A stretch of 38,189 nucleotides of DNA, from contig CAZVWW010000007.1 of the NCBI GenBank assembly GCA_964631265.1, positions 1 through 38,189 on the forward strand, in the 5' to 3' direction. Below are positions 25,074-33,544 of this stretch, one piece after another. Positions within the stretch are counted from its first letter, which is position 1, and each line of letters begins with the position of its first letter. The position numbers were made by a program, and so were the translations under genes. This DNA comes from CAZVWW01 sp964631265. GTDB lineage: Bacteria; Thermotogota; Thermotogae; MWEM01. Under the pieces are notes generated by a model that was given only the letters and a program-made list of their open reading frames with translations, had not been told where the DNA came from and did not search any database.

Positions 25074-25332
25074 ATCTAGTCTCGCTCCGACTCCCCGGGT
25101 CGGAGTGTATAATTCACCAAATAACCACCGGGTGTTTTCCGTTTTTTAACAGGATTGGAAGAATAAATTCCCTAACCTGCAGCAGAAAAGAAATGAAGAG
25201 CCCTTTCATCTAGTCTCGCTCCGACTCCCCCGGGTCGGAGTGTATAATTCACCAAACACCCCCCTGGGTGTTTTCCGTTTTTTAACAGGATTGGGAGAAT
25301 AATTCCCTAACCCCGCAACAGAAAAGAAATGA
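25074..25332 (+). repeat. Two tandem copies of a ~125-bp non-coding element
   Basis: Copy 1 is 25074-25196 and copy 2 is 25208-25332, a spacing of 134 bases. They match closely, with a few substitutions and indels. Each holds a 7-bp hairpin CTCCGAC/GTCGGAG (copy 1 at 25085-25105), then TGTATAAT, then a C-rich/GGGTGTTTT stretch leading into CCGTTTTTTAACAGGATT. In copy 2 the last part forms a terminator-like hairpin (AACACCC/GGGTGTT, 25255-25272, plus T run); in copy 1 that stem is degraded. There is no reading frame of note. These copies, plus the terminator before them, fill the 338-base space between encapsulin and the dehydrogenase. Confidence 0.9.
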
Positions 25333-25363
25333 TAAACACGAATAACGCTATGGAGGAGAGACT

Positions 25364-26350
25364 TTGAAAAAAATACTGTTCAACACCCATCTTTACAACG
25401 ATTTCCCCGAGGAGATTGAGAAACTGAAAGAATCCCATCCCGGTACGAGTTTTGTGTACGCCGATTCCATATCCGGGCTGAAGCGGGAGATAAGAGATGC
25501 CCACGCGGTTGTCTGGGGCCATCCAAAGGCTGAAATACTTGAGGAAGCGTCAGAACTCGAGGTCATCTTTATTCCCTTTACGGGGGTTAATCGCCTGGAC
25601 TTCGAATACCTCAGACGGAGAGGCATCACGGTTTCCAACAATCATGGCAACAGCTCAATCGTAGCCGAGAGAGCCCTCGCACTTGCCATGGCCCTCACGG
25701 GGCGGGTTGTGGAATTTCACAACGACATGAAAGAAGGCGACTGGCACAGAAGAGACAACTCCAAAAATCCGTTTGATTTCTGGACTTCGATACAGAACAA
25801 GCCGGTCAGCATCCTCGGATGCGGCGGGATCGGTAGAAATATCGCAAGACTGATGAAAGGTTTTAAATGCAATATCCTGGGCTTCAAAAGGGAAGTAACG
25901 AAAAGAGTGGATGGATTCGATCAACTGACATCAGACTTGACCGCTGCTCTGGAATTCGGAGAGATCATCTTCCTCGCTCTACCTCTCACAGAAAGCACTC
26001 AGGGAATCATCAACTCCGGCAATGTTGAATTATTAAGCAACAAATTCCTGATCAATGTCGCAAGAGGCGAACTGATTGACGAAGAGACGCTTTACACAGC
26101 TGTCAGTCATCATATCCTCTCCGGAGCGGCTATCGACTCGTGGTACAACTATCCGAACCGAAAAGCCCCCTATGCCCTGCCCTCAAGATACGATCTCCAC
26201 CGGTTTAAGAACGTGATCGTCTCGCCGCATGCGGCATCCCACTCAATAGAGGGGAAGATCTTCCAGCTCCGCCATACCATCGACAACATTCGGGCCTATC
26301 TTGAAAACGGTCAACCCCATGACATCGTAGATCTTGAACACGGCTACTGA
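25364..26350 (+). CDS. D-2-hydroxyacid dehydrogenase family protein
   Basis: A cytoplasmic NAD(P)-dependent oxidoreductase of 328 residues related to phosphoglycerate, glyoxylate and D-lactate dehydrogenases. The Rossmann motif is GCGGIGRNIA in the middle of the chain. The catalytic arginine is in NVARGELIDEETL and the catalytic histidine in SPHAASHS. The substrate is not predictable; reduction of 2-oxoacids to 2-hydroxyacids would fit the amino-acid metabolism nearby. TTG start with GGAGGAG five bases upstream. It begins 31 bases after the second copy of the tandem element, which may supply its promoter, and converges with the phosphodiesterase gene. Confidence 0.9.
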   Translation: MKKILFNTHLYNDFPEEIEKLKESHPGTSFVYADSISGLKREIRDAHAVVWGHPKAEILEEASELEVIFIPFTGVNRLDFEYLRRRGITVSNNHGNSSIVAERALALAMALTGRVVEFHNDMKEGDWHRRDNSKNPFDFWTSIQNKPVSILGCGGIGRNIARLMKGFKCNILGFKREVTKRVDGFDQLTSDLTAALEFGEIIFLALPLTESTQGIINSGNVELLSNKFLINVARGELIDEETLYTAVSHHILSGAAIDSWYNYPNRKAPYALPSRYDLHRFKNVIVSPHAASHSIEGKIFQLRHTIDNIRAYLENGQPHDIVDLEHGY

Positions 26351-26382
26351 TCAATACTGTTCTTTTTAATAGCTTACACGGG

Positions 26383-27312
26383 TCAGTCACTCATTTCTGC
26401 AATCACTTTTTTCAAGAGATTGGGATAATCGGTTATTATCCCGTCAACACCGAGTTCTATAAACCGTCTCATCACCCTTCTCTTGTTGATGGTGTACGGT
26501 ATCACCCTGATTCCTCTCTCTTGAAGCTCACTGATGTATTCGGGCTTTAAATCTTGATAATTCATTGACAGGATATCAGCATTTGAGGCCTGTATAAAAG
26601 CTCCGAAGGACTCATAATCTGATCTTTTAAGGCCGTTGAACCATATCGGATTACCCATTCTGTGGCTCGATATCAGGGCGGCAGTATCTATATCCGGATG
26701 CTTTTCCTTGACATCCATGATGATCTTCCAATAAAAAGACTGTACGGTCACTTGATCCCGGATGTCGTTTTCATCGATCAGCTCGAGCAATAACGCTTCG
26801 TAAACTTCAGCGGAGAATGTCTCTTTTGGATTGATCGGGCTTATCTTGGTCTCGATATTCAGCCGGACAATTTCACCGGACTCCTTCTCCCACTCTTTGA
26901 CAAGGTCGATCACTTCCTGTAGGGTCGGTATCCGAACCCCCTCGAGTTGAGCCTGAAACGGAAAGAGATAACGGTTCTTGATCTGCCCCACCTCATATTC
27001 TTTGATCTCATCAAGGGTCAGATCCTTGATGTATATCCTTTCATCCAGAAACTCGCCGTCTTTCATGGTTCTATCTGTGTTCAGATAAGGATCATGGTTC
27101 AGGACGAGGACCTTGTCCCGGGTGATGACAACATCCATCTCAAGGGTATCCACCCCGATCTTTTCCATGGCATATTTGAAACCGGCCAGTGTGTTCTGCG
27201 GCATCAACCCCCTGCATCCCCGATGCCCCTGTATATCAAAGTCCTCCGGGACACCGGAAAAAATGAGCGTACAGAATATCAGTAAAAGAAATCCGGGAAT
27301 GACTCTTTTCAT
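26383..27312 (-). CDS. Exported glycerophosphodiester phosphodiesterase
   Basis: Hydrolyses glycerophosphodiesters to glycerol 3-phosphate and an alcohol. 309 residues with an N-terminal Sec signal (about 1-20) and the GDPD TIM-barrel signatures: QGHRGCRGLMPQNT (H30, R31), DTLEMDVVIT (E58, D60) and LNHDP (H73), plus the distal IIMDVKEKHP and VDGIITDYPN. GTGGAGG precedes the ATG by seven bases. It is the last gene of the minus-strand cluster, 41 bases after the small membrane protein gene, and converges with the dehydrogenase; no clear bidirectional terminator is seen in the 32-base gap. Confidence 0.95.
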   Translation of the reverse strand: MKRVIPGFLLLIFCTLIFSGVPEDFDIQGHRGCRGLMPQNTLAGFKYAMEKIGVDTLEMDVVITRDKVLVLNHDPYLNTDRTMKDGEFLDERIYIKDLTLDEIKEYEVGQIKNRYLFPFQAQLEGVRIPTLQEVIDLVKEWEKESGEIVRLNIETKISPINPKETFSAEVYEALLLELIDENDIRDQVTVQSFYWKIIMDVKEKHPDIDTAALISSHRMGNPIWFNGLKRSDYESFGAFIQASNADILSMNYQDLKPEYISELQERGIRVIPYTINKRRVMRRFIELGVDGIITDYPNLLKKVIAEMSD

Positions 27313-27353
27313 TGTAAAACCTCCACGTTAAAGCGATTTTTTCCCGCTCAGGT

Positions 27354-27497
27354 TCATTTTATCCTTAAAACCCTTAATATCATGGGTATGATGATCATCC
27401 CGATCATGATCCAATCCCACTTCTTGGCATCTTTCCAACTGATGTATAAGTAGACGCAAATAATAAAAACGGTTATTAGGGAATAAATCAACATCAT
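27354..27497 (-). CDS. Small (47-residue) membrane protein paired with a DctM-like permease
   Basis: An overlooked short gene: MMLIYSLITVFIIC, a polar turn SWKDAKKWDW, then IMIGMIIIPMILRVLRIK. This is two membrane helices with a basic, amphipathic end. Its ATG overlaps the permease stop codon as ATGA, so it is probably translationally coupled. The same architecture appears after the other permease of this cluster (36829-36987): similar length, a W followed by a K/D-rich turn, and terminal LRxxRxK. That recurrence supports it as a real gene and probable permease accessory subunit. A different frame through the same bases gives a 61-residue charged product without such support. Confidence 0.7.
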   Translation of the reverse strand: MMLIYSLITVFIICVYLYISWKDAKKWDWIMIGMIIIPMILRVLRIK

Positions 27498-28834
27498 GCA
27501 AAATCACCTGCATTCCTCTTCTTATCGATGAATAAAAACAACATCCCCATTAATACAAGGGAAACGAAAAAGATCGGATAGAAAGAACTATAATTAACCC
27601 ACTCCGCAACGGTGCTTGAGAAATAGAGGGTGAGTGTTCCGAAAACCATTGTGATGAAAAATGAAGGGAGGGCCCTGTACCAGACCTTGAAATAGTTCTT
27701 TTCCCCTACAACATGAGCGGCAAAGATCCCGGCAAGTGCCGTTGGGGGTACCATATCTCCCAGGCCCGCCAATAGAGACAGTGAGGCACACACCATTATA
27801 TCATTATTCCCCAGGAAAGCCAGCAGGAAAGGAACTCCCAGCACTGAAGCTGAGCCGTAGGACGACACCGCTCCGAACAGGGGAACCCCAATTGCAATGC
27901 CAAATATCAGAGCAAGCTCGGGAAGATCGTTCAGGTAATTGACAACAAACCCTCTTGTGCCATTCATTGTCATGATCTGGATAAACATTCCCACACCGAC
28001 AAGAATAGAAAGAATCCCAATGGACTCCTTTAAAGCAGTTATTGATACTCTTATAAAGTTGTTTTTCCCCGTTATGGTTGCAATGAGGGAACAGATTATA
28101 AAGACCAGCGGGAGACCAAGAGAAAAAGAGGATGTGTTTTCGAAATACATCAGGATTACAAAGATAACAATCGGGATATATAATTTCCAGCTTTCGGAGA
28201 AACCGGCCTTGACTTTCAAACGCTGTTCTTTTATGACCTTGACGTCTTTCGCGCCTATTGTAAGTGCCGATATTATTGCTAATGGAAAGGTCAGAAATAA
28301 AAGAGGTGCTGTAAAGCCAATATAAGGCATATCCACACCTTGACCGATGATCATCGCCGGAATATTGATGGGGGGAGCGATCATTCCAAATATTGAGGCC
28401 ATCGCGATCAGGGCGCCGGCCTTTCTTTTATTAAGTCCCAAATCCTTTAAGACGGGGAATGCAATGGCTCCGGTTGTTAAAACAGCAGCTGAAGATGATC
28501 CGGTTATCATACCGGCACTCATAATGAAGAGTGTCATAAGCATCAGCAGAAAGAGTGGTTTGTTCTTGAATTTCCAGGCCATTCTCAAGGCCAGATCATT
28601 TAAGAGACCGGATACCCGGATAGACTCCATAAAGATCATGGCAGAGGCAATGATGAGGATTGCGTCTAAATAACCGAATGACCCTTCTACAAGATGCCGT
28701 ATGGGGAAGAAGTTACCGGAAACAAGCGCCCCGCAGATCGCTGAAAACATCAGAGAGACCGATATGGGAATTTTCACAGCTGCGAACAGGATAAAACTGC
28801 CGAGCATTACAAAAAAGAATAAAGATTCAGGCAT
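27494..28834 (-). CDS. DctM-like (TRAP large-subunit/ion transporter superfamily) permease
   Basis: A 446-residue integral membrane protein with about 11-12 hydrophobic segments arranged as two similar halves. Re-entrant-like motifs are GMIAPPINIPAMI (around 150) and GLGDMVPPTALAGI (around 362), with GSSSAAVLTTGAIAFPVL between helices of the first half; this is the pattern of the ion transporter superfamily including TRAP DctM. No DctP binding protein or DctQ subunit is encoded nearby; instead a 47-residue membrane protein follows with a 4-base overlap. AAGGAGTG precedes the ATG. It likely imports an organic anion or amino acid released by the neighbouring exported hydrolases. Paralogous to the permease at the right edge. 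Confidence 0.82.
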   Translation of the reverse strand: MPESLFFFVMLGSFILFAAVKIPISVSLMFSAICGALVSGNFFPIRHLVEGSFGYLDAILIIASAMIFMESIRVSGLLNDLALRMAWKFKNKPLFLLMLMTLFIMSAGMITGSSSAAVLTTGAIAFPVLKDLGLNKRKAGALIAMASIFGMIAPPINIPAMIIGQGVDMPYIGFTAPLLFLTFPLAIISALTIGAKDVKVIKEQRLKVKAGFSESWKLYIPIVIFVILMYFENTSSFSLGLPLVFIICSLIATITGKNNFIRVSITALKESIGILSILVGVGMFIQIMTMNGTRGFVVNYLNDLPELALIFGIAIGVPLFGAVSSYGSASVLGVPFLLAFLGNNDIMVCASLSLLAGLGDMVPPTALAGIFAAHVVGEKNYFKVWYRALPSFFITMVFGTLTLYFSSTVAEWVNYSSFYPIFFVSLVLMGMLFLFIDKKRNAGDFA

Positions 28835-28845
28835 AGAAACACTCC

Positions 28846-29913
28846 TTAGTTAAGAAAAGAACCGATTCCCTCTTCCATTAGTTCATCATGGGTTGGAAGG
28901 TCTTCGACTTCAATCTGTTGCTGGTTCATCATGTTGTACATCTCAAAGAGATTACCAATAAGGGTCAGATGCATGCCGACTCGATGCTCCAGGGGATAAT
29001 CGGGATCGTTGATGACATCTTTTTCCCCCGTCGATCGCTCCTGGCCGGGATTGGGTGATTCAGAAAGGAACGAGATGCAGTCGGTGTTGTCTCCTATCTC
29101 CCGATGACTCAACCCTCTAAACTTGGAACTGGATTCTTCAAGTTTCATGGGGATCCCCTCATCCTCCATCATCATCACGGCCATGGCTCCGATTTCAAGA
29201 CCGCGCGGATGACAAACTAACATATAAGCGAGTCTGCCTCCTTGATATCGCTCTCCTTCATCATTGACGACGGTTCTGGGGGTATCGCTCTCATGCATAT
29301 CCAGGTTAAAATCCACCTTCTCCTGTCTGATCAGTTCCAGGATTGCATGGGCCAGTTTCTGCGTTGCGTTTCCCTCCGGGTCCCCGGGATAATTCCTGTT
29401 AAGGTTTCTGGCCTCCGCCCCGTTTTCAATCTCCATTCCTGAAGGGTCATGAACAAAGGTTTCAGGGTCTTTCTCGCCTTGATCTTCAATATCCGTTCTT
29501 CTGTCTCCGTAAACGATATATCTTGGGCCGGTCCTGCTATCAACCTTAAAAAAATGTGGAATGTCTGTGCTCTGATCGGGTATGGACGCACCACTACTGT
29601 TGGCAAAGGGTATGACAATCACCCTGCCTTTTTCAACGATGACATTTTCGATGAAGACTGTCGCGCTCACTGTGGTCGCTATCTCTCTGGCATGAGTCCC
29701 CCCGAGCAGTAGGAAAGTGGCTCCCTGTTCCCCGCTGTCCATTATATAGACCGGTGTGTCCATGTTTGTTCCCTTTAAAGGTTTAAAATAATCTGAAAGC
29801 CATTTTTGAGAAGTAACGCCGTATCCCGGTCTTATATCCGGATAAAAATGGGCGCTGAAAGCTGTCAACAAAAAGCACACCAATAGTGTTGAGATAAGTA
29901 CTATCTTTTTCAT
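28846..29913 (-). CDS. Exported aspartoacylase/AstE-type zinc hydrolase, copy C
   Basis: 355 residues with an N-terminal membrane or signal segment (about 4-21). Zinc ligands of the M14/AstE-AspA family are H74 and E77 in GGTHARE and H207 in DMHES; ARNLNRNYPG (about 168-177) is the arginine motif that binds the substrate carboxylate, and a late Glu in SESPNP is the likely catalytic base. It shares FRGLSHREIGD and the C-terminal EEGIGSFLN pattern with two paralogues in this cluster. The family removes acyl or acidic groups from amino acids (succinylglutamate, N-acetylaspartate); the exported location suggests processing of extracellular compounds. ATG at 29913 chosen for the GGGGG six bases upstream. 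Confidence 0.88.
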   Translation of the reverse strand: MKKIVLISTLLVCFLLTAFSAHFYPDIRPGYGVTSQKWLSDYFKPLKGTNMDTPVYIMDSGEQGATFLLLGGTHAREIATTVSATVFIENVIVEKGRVIVIPFANSSGASIPDQSTDIPHFFKVDSRTGPRYIVYGDRRTDIEDQGEKDPETFVHDPSGMEIENGAEARNLNRNYPGDPEGNATQKLAHAILELIRQEKVDFNLDMHESDTPRTVVNDEGERYQGGRLAYMLVCHPRGLEIGAMAVMMMEDEGIPMKLEESSSKFRGLSHREIGDNTDCISFLSESPNPGQERSTGEKDVINDPDYPLEHRVGMHLTLIGNLFEMYNMMNQQQIEVEDLPTHDELMEEGIGSFLN

Positions 29914-29927
29914 AACCAACCCCCTGT

Positions 29928-29962
29928 AAATAAAGAATAACCCGGGAACTTAATCCCGGGTT
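29928..29962 (-). terminator. Terminator-like hairpin between the small secreted protein and hydrolase C
   Basis: Minus strand AACCCGGGA (29962-29954), loop TTAAGT, TCCCGGGTT (29947-29939), followed by ATTCTTTATTT. The 9-bp perfect stem is strong, the U tract interrupted. It probably lowers transcription into hydrolase C, permease and phosphodiesterase rather than stopping it, since no new promoter is evident. Confidence 0.75.
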
Positions 29963-29971
29963 TGTTTAAGT

Positions 29972-30535
29972 CTACTTGTTAAAAACGTCTTTCAAAACGC
30001 CTCTGGCGTCAGATGTCTTTTCAAAGTGAATGATTTCGATCTCGTTTTCATTGGCAATAGTCGTGAATTTGCCGTCTTCATCCGCATCCTTCTTAATCAA
30101 GAGCAGTTCAGCTTCATGAGCGATGGCATCGCTGATCTTATCGGATGAGGGCCCTCTTCGGGTTGCCCCTTCGATCTGCGCAATGATGACGCTTTTACCT
30201 TCAGCCTTTGCCAGTGACACGAGTTCTTCGAGCCTGGCGATTTCATCGTCAACATCGATCCCAGCTGCTCCAAGCCCTTTCCCGCTGGCGCCGACAACAA
30301 CAATGATCGTGTTGAAAGCTGCAATGTTTTCTTTTGCGGGTTCAACATCCTTGATAAACTCGAAGTCAAAACCCCCGGTTTTTGCCAGGACCATCATCTG
30401 CAAAGCACCCGGTGACTGTCCACCGGATGTGATTAAAATGGGTTCTTCAAAGGTTGTTGTCTCGGTTGTTTGCTCATCCGCAAAAGCAACTACGGTGATT
30501 AAAGCCATTAAGAGTACAATTAAGAGTCTTTTCAT
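29972..30535 (-). CDS. Small secreted protein of unknown function
   Basis: 187 residues with a Sec signal (MKRLLIVLLMALITVVAFA, cleavage near 19-21). The mature part starts EEPILITSGGQSPGALQMMVLAKTG, includes TIIVVVGASGKGLGAAGID and ends in an alternating alpha/beta pattern, suggesting a small Rossmann-like or receiver-like fold in the periplasm. I have a vague memory of a DUF6305 family with this start, but that is not secure. The second ATG is chosen because GGAAGG lies nine bases before it. It lies between the gamma-glutamyltransferase-fold gene and a terminator-like hairpin, in the same direction as both. Confidence 0.75.
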   Translation of the reverse strand: MKRLLIVLLMALITVVAFADEQTTETTTFEEPILITSGGQSPGALQMMVLAKTGGFDFEFIKDVEPAKENIAAFNTIIVVVGASGKGLGAAGIDVDDEIARLEELVSLAKAEGKSVIIAQIEGATRRGPSSDKISDAIAHEAELLLIKKDADEDGKFTTIANENEIEIIHFEKTSDARGVLKDVFNK

Positions 30536-30556
30536 TCTATTCATCCTTCCTTTTTA

Positions 30557-32296
30557 TTACATCTCAGGAGCTGAAGCCGCACCGTTTCTTCTGATGGAAC
30601 CTGCCCCGATCATCATTCCGTCTTGTCCTACAGAGATAAGGTTTGGTCCACCAAAGTAAAGGTCCGGGTATTCATATAATCTCAATTCATGTCCCAAAGC
30701 CTCGAGTGCTTCCAGGGTTTTCTCGGGAAGGCCTTTTTCCATTCTGATTTTGTCATACCAGACATAGCCGACAAATTTCGGTTTGGCAATCGCCTTGTCT
30801 ACCGGCATTTCAAAATCGATAAGATCTACGATAAGGTTTGTGATCGTGGAAACAATTCTGCCACCGCCGGGAGTTCCAATAATAAATCGGACTTCTCCGT
30901 CTTTTTCAATAATGGTGGGGCAGATAGTCGTCCGGGGTCTCATACCGGGTTCAAGATTGATGACATCCCAATCTCTGTAGGTGGAAGCAAAGTTCCCGAT
31001 CTCATTGTTCATAAAGAAACCGTTGACGAAAGAAGTGGTTCCAAAGAAACTGGAATTGGTCTGCGTCCAGGCTACTGCGTTGCCCTCTTTGTCAAGGATG
31101 GAGAAATGAGTGGTGGAAGGTGATTCCTTGACATTGACCAGTTCAGCCGCTGCTTCTTTTGCGCCTTCTTCAATCAGGACATCTTCGAAAGATTTTCCCT
31201 CTTCAAAAGGTGTTGGATTTCCGCCATGGTCCCAGTAAGTATCAGGATCAATGGCCTGATTAAGATCGATTTTCATGATTCTTCTTCTTGCGTATTCCTT
31301 ACTCATAAAGCCTTCAACCGGCAGGTCATAGTAATCCGGGTCTGAAATGAAGTAACGTCTGTCCACATCTTCCAGTACGAGAGTCTGCTGGATGATATGA
31401 ATGGCCAGCGGATCGTCCCAGCCCATCAGGCCGAGATTGTAGTTTTCAAGCATATTTAAAATGGCAATGAGTTGAGGACCGGAAACAGGAGGACCCGGTA
31501 CAATGACATCGTAACCTCTGTAAGTCCCCTGAACGGGCTTTTTCACATAGGCCACATAATTTTCAAGGTCTTCTTTCGTGATGAAGCCGTCATTTTCCTC
31601 CATGTACTGAGCGATGTCTTCTGCTATTTGTCCTTCATAGAAACATTTGATACCATTTTCTGCAATCATTTCCATGGTTTCCGCTAACGCTTCGTTTTTG
31701 TAGACATCTCCCGTTTCCCAAGCCAGCATATCGTTCAAAAATTCGGGAGCACTGTTCAGCAAAGCTTCGTATTTGTCGCTGGTTACTTTGGCAAATGTTT
31801 CGTTAACAACAAAGCCTTCTCTTGCCAGTTCTATGGCAGGAGCAATAAGCTCTTCCAAAGGCAATGTGGCTCCAAGATCATATACTTTCTGTATTCCGGC
31901 AGGCACTCCGGGGACCAATGCACCTTTTGGTGTGTATCTTATATCACTGATGGAGGTTTCAAGTTCTTCAAGCAGGTCATAAGTAACACCGCCGGGGGCC
32001 ATGCTCTTGAAATCAACCGCGTGCTTCTCACCGTTCGCCATGGTAATAACCGCATACCCTTCGCCGCCAAGTCCTGATGCATAGGGCTCGACAACACCAA
32101 GGGCAAAACTGACCGCAATGGCGGCATCCAGCGCATTTCCACCTTTTTCAAGTATTTCGGCACCAATTTCAGCCGCGTACGCATTTGCAGCTGCTACCAT
32201 CCCGTCACTTGAAGCGACGGTTTGCGCTGTCACTGCACCAAATGTCACGCCAACGATCAAACAGATACTGAATACAAACACAATAGCTCTTTTCAT
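30557..32296 (-). CDS. ggt: Gamma-glutamyltransferase-fold exported Ntn hydrolase
   Basis: 579 residues with a Sec signal (about 1-24). It should self-cleave before T395 (STTHFS), whose N-terminal threonine is the nucleophile; TQTNSSFFG and GTPGGGRIVSTITN follow as in gamma-glutamyltransferases. Several residues that hold the gamma-glutamyl group in E. coli GGT differ when aligned by eye: Arg114 is Lys (VDFKSMAP), Asp433 is Asn (NNEIGNF), Ser462-Ser463 are Thr-Thr (RPRTTICPT), and Asn411 aligns with Ser. The substrate may therefore not be a plain gamma-glutamyl compound. AAAGGAGGG precedes the ATG. It sits between two aspartoacylase-like hydrolase genes. Confidence 0.92.
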   Translation of the reverse strand: MKRAIVFVFSICLIVGVTFGAVTAQTVASSDGMVAAANAYAAEIGAEILEKGGNALDAAIAVSFALGVVEPYASGLGGEGYAVITMANGEKHAVDFKSMAPGGVTYDLLEELETSISDIRYTPKGALVPGVPAGIQKVYDLGATLPLEELIAPAIELAREGFVVNETFAKVTSDKYEALLNSAPEFLNDMLAWETGDVYKNEALAETMEMIAENGIKCFYEGQIAEDIAQYMEENDGFITKEDLENYVAYVKKPVQGTYRGYDVIVPGPPVSGPQLIAILNMLENYNLGLMGWDDPLAIHIIQQTLVLEDVDRRYFISDPDYYDLPVEGFMSKEYARRRIMKIDLNQAIDPDTYWDHGGNPTPFEEGKSFEDVLIEEGAKEAAAELVNVKESPSTTHFSILDKEGNAVAWTQTNSSFFGTTSFVNGFFMNNEIGNFASTYRDWDVINLEPGMRPRTTICPTIIEKDGEVRFIIGTPGGGRIVSTITNLIVDLIDFEMPVDKAIAKPKFVGYVWYDKIRMEKGLPEKTLEALEALGHELRLYEYPDLYFGGPNLISVGQDGMMIGAGSIRRNGAASAPEM

Positions 32297-32329
32297 AAAT
32301 ACCCTCCTTTAAACCTTCTGTTGGTTTAG

Positions 32330-33457
32330 TTAATCCGCCTTAAGATATGGGCCCAACCCCTTTTCCAGCGTTTCAGAATAACCGGGCAGGCCACTCAACG
32401 ATATCATTTTGTCCGGATGTAGCATATTCCATGTTTCCACAAACGCTTGAAAAGTCTCAATATGCCTTGCTACCCGAAGTTTCAATGGATAGCCCTCTTT
32501 ATCATATGGAACATACAACTGATCCCTTTTTGCCGCTTCAACATAGAATTTGTCTTTGCCTGTTACAATGAGTTCCTCGCTTGACTCGCCACGCATTCGT
32601 CCTTGAGAGGGGTTTGACACTTCAAAAAGGACCGCCTGAACTTCCGTGGAATCTCCCCATTCCCGATGGCTGAGTCCTCTGAGATTAGTCGGTGATTCCT
32701 CCAGGCGTATATCCACACCTTCCATTTCCATCATCATCTGAGCGGTTACAGCCAATTCAGCCGCTTCCTGGTGAAAGACGATGGCATTGTTAACCGGATA
32801 TTCAGGCGACGATTCATGCAGATCAATCGCCAGGTCGATATCTTCCTCTCTGATTAATTCTGTGATTGCGTAAGCCAGCTGTTCGGTGCCATAGCCGTTT
32901 TTTCTGCCCGGATAGCACCTGTTCAGGTTCAACACTTCCTGCCCCCCGAGCTTGGTTCCCTTCTGGTGAATGTAAATGGTGGGATCAGGCCACTGATGGG
33001 TGGAGTTAGTTCGGCGGGAGCCATACCGAAACGTTCTTTCGGAATCCTTGCCCGTATCAATCGAGAAAAACTGCGGATTGCCCTCCATCTCATCCGTATG
33101 CGTGACGGCACTGTGATTGGCCCACGGGAGCACATAAACAGTTCCCCTATCAACAGACTTTATATTCTCCAGAACCGTAATCGCCGTTATGGCGGCAGCC
33201 GGTTCATTGGCATGCGTGCCTCCCAGAAGCAGGACCTTGCCCCCTGGCTCACTTCCCTTAAAGACATAAACAGGCGTATCAAATGCCGTGCCCTTGATCT
33301 CTGAGAACCAGTTGCTGAGCATAACCTTTTCAGAAAGCCCCTTTGCCGGATAGAGCACAGGGTCCTCCCACATCTCGGTGAATTTGAAGCCTGAAATAGT
33401 ACAGACTATCGCTATGACAATTATAAAGACAAGAAACTTGTACAGTCGTTTTTTCAA
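32330..33457 (-). CDS. Exported aspartoacylase/AstE-type zinc hydrolase, copy B
   Basis: 375 residues with an N-terminal membrane anchor or signal (about 8-24). Zinc ligands H82 and E85 (GGTHANEP) and H213 (DLHES), the NLNRCYPG substrate motif (about 177-184), LRGLSHREWGD and the probable catalytic Glu in LFEVSNP are all intact. It is a paralogue of the copies at 28846-29913 and 35659-36813, aligned along its length. TTG start with GAGGTG five bases upstream. It follows the PgsW-like gene after 87 bases that include a promoter-like site inside the PgsW end, and precedes the gamma-glutamyltransferase-fold gene by 33 bases. Confidence 0.88.
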   Translation of the reverse strand: MKKRLYKFLVFIIVIAIVCTISGFKFTEMWEDPVLYPAKGLSEKVMLSNWFSEIKGTAFDTPVYVFKGSEPGGKVLLLGGTHANEPAAAITAITVLENIKSVDRGTVYVLPWANHSAVTHTDEMEGNPQFFSIDTGKDSERTFRYGSRRTNSTHQWPDPTIYIHQKGTKLGGQEVLNLNRCYPGRKNGYGTEQLAYAITELIREEDIDLAIDLHESSPEYPVNNAIVFHQEAAELAVTAQMMMEMEGVDIRLEESPTNLRGLSHREWGDSTEVQAVLFEVSNPSQGRMRGESSEELIVTGKDKFYVEAAKRDQLYVPYDKEGYPLKLRVARHIETFQAFVETWNMLHPDKMISLSGLPGYSETLEKGLGPYLKAD

Positions 33458-33544
33458 AAGAACACCTCATTCTGCGAAGATTAGTCAAAAAAAATGAAAA
33501 AGAGAAACATATATTTCAATATAAAATGTCAGGAAAAATATGTC

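Noticed and set aside
25074..25332. The tandem repeats as a CRISPR array or insertion sequence
   Set aside because: Only two units of about 125 bases with similarity across the whole unit, no short repeat/unique spacer alternation, no transposase and no target-site duplication.
27328..27513. A 61-codon minus-strand frame overlapping the permease end
   Set aside because: Another frame through the same bases gives a two-helix protein that resembles the one after the second permease and overlaps the stop as ATGA; the 61-codon frame gives a His/Asp-rich product with no support.
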